In this document: piece by piece, positions 1 to 5,737 of the stretch
How the letters are laid out: every line of letters begins with the position of its first letter
How positions within the stretch are numbered: the first letter of the stretch is position 1
Assembly (NCBI GenBank): GCA_047619485.1
Contig: JBLHKE010000189.1
Coordinates: 1-11,435 of the forward strand
Direction of reading: 5' to 3'
DNA from: JBLHKE01 sp047619485
GTDB lineage: Bacteria; Verrucomicrobiota; Verrucomicrobiia; Verrucomicrobiales; DEV007
DNA: 11,435 nucleotides
The notes under the pieces: generated by a model
Told to the model about the DNA's origin: nothing
Seen by the model: only the letters and a program-made list of their open reading frames with translations
Databases searched by the model: none
Position numbers and translations under genes: made by a program

Positions 1-71
1 CAGGTTGGTGGGGCGGGACGGCCACGCTCCCGTATTTGGTGCTCGGGTTGAGGGGAGGCAGGTACCGCCGA

Positions 72-1343
72 CTAGGTGATTTTATCGGAGCCGAAGTGGC
101 GCTGTAGCGCTTCGGGGATCTGGATGCTGCCGTCGGGTTGCTGGTAGGTCTCGAGCAGGGCGACGTAGAGGCGTGGGAGTGCCGTACCGCTGCCGTTGAG
201 GGTGTGACAGAACTTGTTCTTGCCGGTCTCGGCGTCCTTGTAGCGCAGGTTCATACGGCGCGCTTGGTAGTCCTCAAAATTGCTGCAGCTGCTGACTTCG
301 AGGTACTGATTTTGGCCTGGTGCCCAGACTTCGATGTCGTAGGTCTTGGCGGAGCCGAATCCGACGTCGCCGGTGCAGAGTTCGATGACGCGGTAGTGGA
401 GGCCGAGGAGCTGAAGGACTTTTTCTGCGTTTGCGGTGAGGTCTTCTAACTCGGCATACGATGTTTCTGGTTTGACGATTTTTACCAGTTCGACTTTGTC
501 GAACTGGTGCATGCGGATCAGGCCGCGGCTGTCGCGGCCTGCGCTGCCGGCTTCGCGACGGAAGCAGGGGGTGTAAGCGGTGTATTTGATTGGAAGTTCG
601 GCTTCTTTTTTGATGCTCTCGCGTTCGAGGTTGGTCACCGGAACCTCGGCGGTGGGAATGAGGAACATCTGGTTGTCCTCGAGCCCGTACATGTCATCCT
701 CGAATTTCGGTAGTTGGGTGGTGCCGTACATGCAGTCGCGGGCGACGACGTATGGTGGGCTGATCTCCTTGTAGCCGTGCTCGGTGGTGTGGAGGTCGAG
801 TAGGAAGTTGATCAGGGCGCGTTCGAGTTTGGCACCCTGTCCAGTGTAGACCGCGAAGCCGCTACCGCTAATTTTTGCGGCTGCCTCGAAGTCTACCAAG
901 CCGAGTTCCTCGGCGAGGGTGACGTGGTCTTTTGGCTCGGTGATGTCGGGTTTTTCTCCCCAGGTGCGGATCTCTGGGTTGGCGGTTTCGTCGGCTCCGA
1001 CAGGGCAGTCTGGGTAAGGAGTGTTGGGGATATTGAGGAGCAGGTCGCGCTGTTTTTCGTCTGCGGTATCAGCCGCTTCGCTGATGGCCTTGATCTTGTC
1101 GCCAATGGCGCGCACCTGCGCTTCGATCTCGCTGGTGTCTTCGCCCTTCTGTTTAGCCGCACCGATCTCCTTGGAGATGCGTTTGCGTTCCCCTTGAAGA
1201 TTCTGTTTCTCTGTCTCACAGCTGCGGCGGATCTCGTCGCATTCGAGGAGTTGGTCGAACAGAAGGTGGGCGTCGCCACCGCGGTTTTTGATTCGTTCTT
1301 TGAAGGTTTCTACGTCTTCGCGGATGAGCTTGATATCGAGCAT
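72..1343 (-). CDS. serS: Seryl-tRNA synthetase
   Basis: This cytoplasmic class II aminoacyl-tRNA synthetase charges tRNA-Ser (and tRNA-Sec where present) with serine through a seryl-adenylate. The 423-aa length is normal for bacterial SerRS. The N-terminus MLDIKLIRED is the canonical SerRS start, which fixes the ATG at 1343. Residues about 28-101 form the charged helical arm (antiparallel coiled coil) that contacts the long variable arm of the tRNA. The catalytic core shows a motif 1 region ending near PPYVV (196-200), TAEVP (231-235), motif 2 from TPCFRREAG to HQFDKVE (258-285), the serine-enzyme block SSCSNFEDYQARR (351-363), and motif 3 NGSGTALPRLYVALLE (383-398). All key blocks are intact. 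The gene lies downstream of the Cys-rich protein gene but is separated from it by 325 bp and an intrinsic terminator, so it is probably transcribed alone. No convincing SD precedes the ATG. The 71 bp left of its stop hold only a weak 5-bp stem (14-18 with 28-32) without a U-tract. Confidence 0.98.
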   Translation of the reverse strand: MLDIKLIREDVETFKERIKNRGGDAHLLFDQLLECDEIRRSCETEKQNLQGERKRISKEIGAAKQKGEDTSEIEAQVRAIGDKIKAISEAADTADEKQRDLLLNIPNTPYPDCPVGADETANPEIRTWGEKPDITEPKDHVTLAEELGLVDFEAAAKISGSGFAVYTGQGAKLERALINFLLDLHTTEHGYKEISPPYVVARDCMYGTTQLPKFEDDMYGLEDNQMFLIPTAEVPVTNLERESIKKEAELPIKYTAYTPCFRREAGSAGRDSRGLIRMHQFDKVELVKIVKPETSYAELEDLTANAEKVLQLLGLHYRVIELCTGDVGFGSAKTYDIEVWAPGQNQYLEVSSCSNFEDYQARRMNLRYKDAETGKNKFCHTLNGSGTALPRLYVALLETYQQPDGSIQIPEALQRHFGSDKIT

Positions 1344-1600
1344 GGTGTTGGAGATTAGCGTGGGTGGGTGGAAGGTAAAGGTGGGATTTTTTGGTGGGGT
1401 GTGGAGGAAGTGTTGGGGATTCCTTTGGAGCGTTTTTGGTAGATTGTGTCCGGTGTGGGGCGGGTCTGGCTGAGGAGGGGGAGGCGCAGAAATTTTCAGG
1501 TTGGGTAGGAGGATGTCTTTGGTTTCCCAACGGGGCGGCTTTTGGTTGATGATCGCGCGGTGGTCGGGCAGGAGTGCCCGAATGACGGTGTGGCCTGCTG
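1344..1600 (-). promoter_or_regulatory. serS leader: G-poor, C-rich stretch
   Basis: This is the gene-free stretch between the serS start codon and the upstream terminator. In mRNA sense, the 97 nt next to the start codon (1440 down to 1344) contain about 46 C and only 4 G by hand count, and the skew continues more weakly to about 1500. Unstructured C-rich, G-poor RNA is the classical composition of Rho-loading (rut) sites, so Rho-dependent attenuation of serS is a possible reading; this is inference. No T-box features or tRNA-like structure were seen. A 7-bp perfect hairpin (1564-1570 with 1575-1581, loop GGAG) lies further upstream without a U-tract. I could not pick a convincing sigma70 promoter by eye. 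Confidence 0.3.
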
Positions 1601-1611
1601 CGGTGCTAAAT

Positions 1612-1643
1612 GAAAAAGGGGCGACCTTTGCAGGCCGCCCCTC
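1612..1643 (-). terminator. Intrinsic terminator of the Cys-rich repeat protein gene
   Basis: On the minus strand a GC-rich hairpin is followed by a U-run. The arms are 1633-1642 and 1617-1626, giving a 10-bp stem with one A/C mismatch at 1624/1635 and a six-base loop (1627-1632). It is followed on the RNA by UUUUU (1613-1617) and further U-rich sequence. It begins about 27 nt after the stop codon of the gene ending at 1669 and so closes that transcription unit before serS. Confidence 0.85.
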
Positions 1644-1668
1644 TGGTGATCGATGGAGTCGATGCAGG

Positions 1669-3276
1669 TTAGACCTCGATGAGTGAGGTGCTGGAGGATG
1701 TCTTTTTGTCCTTCTTAGGCTGCTTCGAGTTCTTCTCTTTTTTCGGCTCAGCTTGTTTTGCTGGCTTGGAGGCTTTCTGGACCTTGGAGCGGAGTTCGCC
1801 GACCTGCTTCTTCAGGTCGTCTACCTGCTTCTTCAGGTCGCCGATGGCATTGCCGACGCGCTGGTCACGTGCCTGGAGGTGTTGACGGAGCTTGGCCGCG
1901 TCGATCATCTGAGGCGCGGCGGCGGGTTTTGTTTTGGCCTTTGCCGCGGGCTTGGCGTCCTTTTTGCATTCTGGGGCAGCCTCGCCTTTTTCGCACTTAG
2001 GACAGGCTTTGCCATCCTTCTTGCAGTCCGGGCAAGCTTTGTCCTTGTCGCATTTCGGAGCGGGCTTGCCGTCCTTTTTACATTCTGGGGCAGCTTTGCC
2101 TTTTTCGCACTTAGGACAGGCTTTGCCATCCTTCTTGCAGTCCGGGCAAGCTTTGTCCTTGTCGCATTTCGGAGCGGGCTTGCCGTCCTTATTACATTCT
2201 GGGGCAGCTTTGCCTTTTTCGCACTTAGGACAGGCTTTGCCATCCTTCTTGCAGTTCGGGCAAGCTTTGTCCTTGTCGCATTTCGGAGTGGGCTTGCCGT
2301 CCTTTTTACATTCTGGGGCAGCTTTGCCTTTTTCGCACTTAGGACAGGCTTTGCCATCCTTCTTGCAGTTCGGGCAAGCTTTGTCCTTGTCGCATTTAGG
2401 GCAGGCCTTGCTATCTTTTTTGCAGTCTGGGCAACCGCGCTTGATGTCCTCACGAAGCTGGCCGTGGAGTTTTTCGCCGTGGGCTTTGAGTCCTTTCTCA
2501 ATCCGGTCGGCGATGTCGTTGGCTCCGGCGGCGCGCAGGTGCATCATCGCGCTGCGCATGTGATGCATCTTCTTGTGCTCGTCGACGTTTTTCCCCTGGA
2601 GCTGGTTGCGGAGGTCTGGACGACCACGCCCGGCGCGAGGGGAGGATAGTGGCTGCGGGCGAGCGCCGCGCTGGGCCATTGGTGCGCGTCCAGGGCCACC
2701 ACGTGGAGCTCCGGAGAATCCACGATTGTCAGGCTTCCGGTTCTGGGGCGTGGCGCGATCGTTGGCTCTGGGCTCACGACTTTTGGAATCCGCGTGCTCA
2801 TGTGCTTTGTGCTCATGTGCTTTGTGCTCATGCGCTTTGTGCTCATGCGCTTTGGGGGCGGGCTTTTTCTGCTCTTGCTCGGCCTTCTGCTTGATGGCGG
2901 CGAGTTTCTTTTCGATCGCAGCCGCTTGATCTTTTTTGCCGGCCTTTTTGAGTTCCTTGATCTTGGCCTCGATCTTCATCATCATTTGCTCGCGCTGGTC
3001 GTCGCGCTTGGCAACGTAGAGGAGCGGGCTGTTGCCCATCTCTGCGAGTGCCAGACCTGGACCACTGAAGGAAGTAAGCTCGAAGCCTTCCGGGGTCATC
3101 CGGAACGGCTCGGGGTCGTTCAACAGGTCGACCGTTTTCGGTTGGGCGTCAGCGACAATGACCAAACCGTCCTGATCTGGGGCACCCTCAGGTGGGGACA
3201 GGTTCAATAGAACCGCCGAAGCGGTGAGCGGCGCGAGCACCGCGAAGGTTAGCAGGGGGAGTAGAATCCGTTTCAT
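1669..3276 (-). CDS. Secreted Cys/His/Lys-rich repeat protein, unknown function
   Basis: I do not recognise a named family. The start at 3276 is chosen because MKRILLPLLTFAVLAPLTASA is a textbook Sec signal peptide (cleavage near residue 21); an in-frame ATG at 3444 would add 56 residues read partly from the palindromic element and would bury the signal. The 535-aa protein then has a small N-terminal region (22-95), a charged helical segment (98-129), a His-rich block with four HEHKA units (144-161), a Pro/Arg/Gly-rich linker (165-225), a second helical segment (237-266) resembling the first, a Cys-rich array (282-437) with ten CPxC motifs, an Ala/Lys/Pro linker, a heptad coiled coil with leading LKKQVDD (about 476-500), and a very Lys-rich tail. 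The Cys array is built of a 38-aa repeat, four copies. Exported Cys and His arrays suggest metal binding or disulfide-rich extracellular material, but this is inference. A candidate promoter abuts the start and an intrinsic terminator follows, so the gene is probably monocistronic. Confidence 0.88.
   Translation of the reverse strand: MKRILLPLLTFAVLAPLTASAVLLNLSPPEGAPDQDGLVIVADAQPKTVDLLNDPEPFRMTPEGFELTSFSGPGLALAEMGNSPLLYVAKRDDQREQMMMKIEAKIKELKKAGKKDQAAAIEKKLAAIKQKAEQEQKKPAPKAHEHKAHEHKAHEHKAHEHADSKSREPRANDRATPQNRKPDNRGFSGAPRGGPGRAPMAQRGARPQPLSSPRAGRGRPDLRNQLQGKNVDEHKKMHHMRSAMMHLRAAGANDIADRIEKGLKAHGEKLHGQLREDIKRGCPDCKKDSKACPKCDKDKACPNCKKDGKACPKCEKGKAAPECKKDGKPTPKCDKDKACPNCKKDGKACPKCEKGKAAPECNKDGKPAPKCDKDKACPDCKKDGKACPKCEKGKAAPECKKDGKPAPKCDKDKACPDCKKDGKACPKCEKGEAAPECKKDAKPAAKAKTKPAAAPQMIDAAKLRQHLQARDQRVGNAIGDLKKQVDDLKKQVGELRSKVQKASKPAKQAEPKKEKNSKQPKKDKKTSSSTSLIEV
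1967..2422 (-). repeat. Four tandem 114-bp repeats encoding a 38-aa Cys-rich unit
   Basis: The string CATTCTGGGGCAG recurs at 1967, 2081, 2195 and 2309, giving an exact period of 114 bp (38 codons). The copies differ at only a few bases each by eye, so the expansion looks recent or homogenised. The encoded unit contains CPxC, CPxC, PEC and PKC in order, which suggests that it arose from a module of about 10 residues of the form xPxC-K/E-KDGKA. A diverged stub (residues 282-300) lies at the N-terminal end of the array, near 2423-2440 and beyond. Confidence 0.95.
2794..2853 (-). repeat. Four tandem 15-bp repeats encoding KAHEH
   Basis: Units start at 2794, 2809, 2824 and 2839. The first two are identical to each other, as are the last two, and the pairs differ at one base (GTG versus GCG within the unit). 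They encode the His-rich block at residues about 143-161 of the secreted protein. This kind of array is prone to slippage in steps of five residues. Confidence 0.92.
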
Positions 3277-3283
3277 TGAGCCA

Positions 3284-3312
3284 ATTCTAAACCGTTTTCG
3301 TCGAATTGAAAA
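3284..3312 (-). promoter_or_regulatory. Candidate promoter abutting the Cys-rich gene start
   Basis: On the minus strand TTTTCA (3307-3312) lies 17 bp from TAGAAT (3284-3289), with 4/6 and 5/6 matches to the sigma70 consensus. Only seven bases separate the -10 box from the ATG at 3276, so transcription would start at or next to the start codon, which would give a leaderless or near-leaderless mRNA. No SD is visible before this ATG, which fits. This is by-eye matching only. Confidence 0.35.
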
Positions 3313-3404
3313 GTGGGGCTCGGGAATTTTTTTAGCTTGCCGAATCGGTGCTACGGGCTGTGTTTTACGGGGATTCGGGTACGAGGCCGAGCTGGTCTGC
3401 AGGT

Positions 3405-3571
3405 TTAAGAGCCTGTTGGACTTACCCGATCCGGCAAGAATCATTTTATAATTCGCCCAGATCGGCTCGCTGAATCGTCATTGAATCCATTCAAATCCTC
3501 CCCAGCAAGCGGATCTGGATCGGAATTCTAAACGTTTTTGCTCAAATCCTTTAAGCCCAACAGGCTCTTAA
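3405..3571. mobile_element. 167-bp palindromic MITE-like element with 20-bp terminal inverted repeats
   Basis: The ends 3405-3424 and 3552-3571 are inverted repeats matching at 19 of 20 positions, the outer 15 perfectly (TTAAGAGCCTGTTGG and its complement). The interior is also palindromic in the same register: 3434-3454 pairs imperfectly with 3523-3541, 3457-3472 with 3503-3518 (14 of 16), and 3481-3486 with 3489-3494 at the centre. Both ends carry TTAA, which could be a target duplication or part of the repeat. There is no transposase ORF. The right end overlaps the EEP gene stop codon (3568-3570). It could be a MITE or fold-back element, or a REP/ERIC-like hairpin acting at the transcript 3' end. 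Confidence 0.75.
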
Positions 3572-4440
3572 CGAAACTGTAATACGGCCTGAACCGGATA
3601 ATGATCCGAGGGAAAAGCGTCTTCTCGCTTGAAATAGAGGACGGCGGCGGAGCTCACCTGCGTTCCTTCGGGGACGAAAATGTGGTCGATTTTCTGGCCG
3701 GATTTGCACCCGCGGAAGCCGTGGAACGTACCGGTATCCGAGGCGTCTGGATTGGCGAGCCAGTAACTATCCCCGAGGTGTTTGCTGAGGTGCTGGATGG
3801 CCGGGTTCGCCCTGGTGGCGTTGAAGTCGCCCATGAGGATGACTGGCTCCTCGGGGTGCTTGCGACCCTTGATGCGCTCGATGATGAGTTTGGCTGCTCC
3901 CAGGCGTGACTCCTGGCTCTGGTGATCCCAATGGGTGTTGAACACGTAGAATGAGCGTTTGCTGAGTGTGTCTGTCAGCCGCACCCAGGTGCAGATGCGT
4001 GGGATCTTGTTGCCCCAGGTTCTGGAGGCGATCTCCCCGGGTGTGTCGCTTAGCCAGAAGGTGCCGCTATCGTCAGGATCGAGTTTGAACCGATCGGTCC
4101 GGAATAGGATTGGAGAGTATTCCCCGCGCCTCTTGCCATCGTCGCGCCCGACGCCGAAGACGGTGTATTTGTCGACGGCAGGCTGCAGGTCTTGCAGCTG
4201 TTGGTGGAGGGATTCCTGCAGGCCGAGGAGGTCGGCATCGAACGACTTGATCGCATCAATGACGAGCTGCTTGCGGTGGCGCCAGTGGTTCTTGCCTTCC
4301 TCGTTCCGGTTCAAGTAGCGGATATTGAAGGTGACGACGTCGAGCTCTAGGTGCGGCGACTCGTCAGCAGCGGTGCTAGCTGCCGGAGCTAGTAGGGTCG
4401 CAATCAGTACCCATACGAGGATGGCGTGGAAGTTGCGCAT
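3568..4440 (-). CDS. Exported endonuclease/exonuclease/phosphatase family protein
   Basis: This is a 290-aa metal-dependent phosphodiester or phosphomonoester hydrolase of the DNase I/EEP fold. The Sec signal peptide is MRNFHAILVWVLIATLLAPA with cleavage near TAA-DE (residues 24-26), so it acts outside the cytoplasm. The family motifs appear in order: FNIRY (38-42, metal/phosphate Asn39), LQE (74-76, metal-ligand Glu76), RRGEYSPILF (104-113), NTHWDH (168-173, catalytic His170), GDFN (204-207, catalytic Asp205 and Asn207), DHIFV (252-256) and SDHYPV (278-283, catalytic His280). Every catalytic residue is present and the length is typical for small secreted EEP proteins. Exported members act on nucleic acids, sugar phosphates or lipid phosphates; the substrate cannot be told here. 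The gene starts 45 bp after the CsgG-like gene on the same strand, so co-transcription is likely. Its TAA stop is supplied by the TTAA end of the palindromic element. The upstream SD is weak. Confidence 0.93.
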   Translation of the reverse strand: MRNFHAILVWVLIATLLAPAASTAADESPHLELDVVTFNIRYLNRNEEGKNHWRHRKQLVIDAIKSFDADLLGLQESLHQQLQDLQPAVDKYTVFGVGRDDGKRRGEYSPILFRTDRFKLDPDDSGTFWLSDTPGEIASRTWGNKIPRICTWVRLTDTLSKRSFYVFNTHWDHQSQESRLGAAKLIIERIKGRKHPEEPVILMGDFNATRANPAIQHLSKHLGDSYWLANPDASDTGTFHGFRGCKSGQKIDHIFVPEGTQVSSAAVLYFKREDAFPSDHYPVQAVLQFR

Positions 4441-4485
4441 AGCGGAAAATTCTGTTCTATGCGGCGGGGTGCCCCAGTTGCCGGA

Positions 4486-5571
4486 CTAGCGTGGGGTCCA
4501 CTTATAGAATTTCTGGCCGACGCGGATCTTCTTCAAGTCGACGTCGTCCACTAGGTCGGCGACGACATGGGTGCCCTCGACCTTGGTGACCTTCATGGTG
4601 ACTTGGTTGGGGACGATGGCGCCGGTCCTGATGCTGAGTTGGTCACCGACGTTTAGCGGGTGCTTAATACGCAATTTGAGAATGCAGAAGCGCCACTCGG
4701 AGTTGACGGTGCTGACGGTTCCCATGTAGCGCGCGAATTTGTTTTCGACCTCGGTGGCCGGGTCTTTGATCTCTGGCGGCTCTGGGGTGGCGGCTGCGAT
4801 CATCCCCAGCGTGATGGCTGGCTCGGTTTCCGCTTCGCGCACGTGGGTTCCATTTTCGAGCTTGAGTCCCTCGGGGATCCGCTGCGTGTCAGCGGACACG
4901 ACCTCGGTCTGTTCGACGACGGGTGCGGCTGGGGGTGTTCTTTCTACGAGCGGTCTGACTGGCTCGTAGGAGCCCGGGATTGGCAGTGGCGTAGCGTCGA
5001 GCCCAGCCGGCTCAGGGAGCACGAGCGGCAGGGGTTCGCCGGTAGAGGTCTTGCCGAGGCGCGCCGGGTCGCGTGCGGTCTTGCGGTAGATGTCCTTCAG
5101 GGCATCACCGACCAGTACGAACATTGTCTCGCGTCCGCCGGTGCCATGGGTCTCGAACATGTCGATGACTTGGCCGTCGGAGACGCGGATTTTTTTCATC
5201 GTGAGTTTGTGGAAGTCGCCTTCGATGATCATTCGCGGCACGAAGATGTAACGTGCGCCAGTGGCCTTGCCGATGCTGACAGCGCTCTGTTCGGGCGCGA
5301 GATAGGTGCTTTCCTCAATCGCTTTCGCAAGCGGTTGGTTGCTTAAGTGATCGATGACCGAGTAGGCTTTGGTCTTGAGCAGGCCGCCGGTGAGAGTGTC
5401 GGCGAAGGATCGACCTAGATCGCTGCGCTGTTGGCCATCGACGGTGACTTCCCCCTGCAGGACGATAACGGAATTTTTACCAGGGGTGTGCGCGAAGTCG
5501 CTAAAAGCAGGGGAGAGAAGCGACAAGAAGAGGGCACACGAGCAAGACAATAGCTTGTGTAGTTGTTTCAT
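4486..5571 (-). CDS. Exported CsgG-like protein with FlgT_C-like C-terminal domain
   Basis: The 361-aa protein begins with a signal peptide (1-24, cleavage near AFS-D). The Cys at 10 and 12 sit inside the hydrophobic core, so lipoprotein processing is less likely. Residues about 33-165 have the CsgG/LpoB-type pattern: a first beta strand VIVLQGEVTV, a helix ending DTLTGGLLKTKAYSVID, a segment like the family's 'sG-d-s' region (EQSAVSIGKATGARYIFV, 94-111), then a strand and the KKIRVSDGQVIDMFE hairpin (126-140). Residues 175-275 are a Pro/Glu/Thr-rich linker. Residues about 280-361 (YMGTVSTVNSEWRFCILKL ... GDQLSIRTG ... VTKVEG ... KKIRVGQKFYKW) resemble the small beta-barrel FlgT_C domain. CsgG-like proteins usually act as outer-membrane secretion or envelope-assembly factors; without the lipid anchor and pore segment, a periplasmic accessory role is more likely. 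It is probably the first gene of a pair with the EEP gene and is divergent from the peptidase gene. Confidence 0.75.
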   Translation of the reverse strand: MKQLHKLLSCSCALFLSLLSPAFSDFAHTPGKNSVIVLQGEVTVDGQQRSDLGRSFADTLTGGLLKTKAYSVIDHLSNQPLAKAIEESTYLAPEQSAVSIGKATGARYIFVPRMIIEGDFHKLTMKKIRVSDGQVIDMFETHGTGGRETMFVLVGDALKDIYRKTARDPARLGKTSTGEPLPLVLPEPAGLDATPLPIPGSYEPVRPLVERTPPAAPVVEQTEVVSADTQRIPEGLKLENGTHVREAETEPAITLGMIAAATPEPPEIKDPATEVENKFARYMGTVSTVNSEWRFCILKLRIKHPLNVGDQLSIRTGAIVPNQVTMKVTKVEGTHVVADLVDDVDLKKIRVGQKFYKWTPR

Positions 5572-5737
5572 GGTAACGGCAGACTACCTCGCTGGAGGGG
5601 TGCAGGTAAATGCTTATTATTGGGGATTTACTTGGTTGTTAGCGGCTTGTATTTGGACGGTTGGAGTCAGCACTTATTCGAATGGGAGCTCGAATTCAGT
5701 GGGTTGCGTGCCGATTTTATCTGGTTGAGGATCTAAG
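5572..5737. promoter_or_regulatory. Divergent intergenic region with a 6-8-6 dyad
   Basis: The 166 bp between the divergent CsgG-like and peptidase-like genes must hold both promoters. I see no strong consensus promoter for either. A perfect dyad ATTCGA-N8-TCGAAT (5676-5695) is a possible operator. TGAGG at 5726-5730, seven bases before the ATG at 5738, is a reasonable SD for the rightward gene. The tract around 5610-5630 is AT-rich. Confidence 0.35.

Noticed and set aside
14..32. Short stem CGGGA/TCCCG downstream of serS as a terminator
   Set aside because: The stem has only 5 bp and no U-tract follows on the minus strand; the window ends too soon to judge.
138..1358. Rightward ORFs over serS
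   Set aside because: They are shadow frames of a fully recognisable, intact SerRS gene on the other strand.
1753..2649. Long open frames on the opposite strand and in other frames across the Cys-rich gene
   Set aside because: The 114-bp repeat is a multiple of three, so any stop-free unit stays open through all copies. The resulting proteins are low-complexity and lack start signals; the minus-strand frame with signal peptide and terminator is the real one.
3277..3444. 56-residue N-terminal extension of the Cys-rich protein
   Set aside because: It begins inside the palindromic element, has no SD, and would place a clean signal peptide internally.
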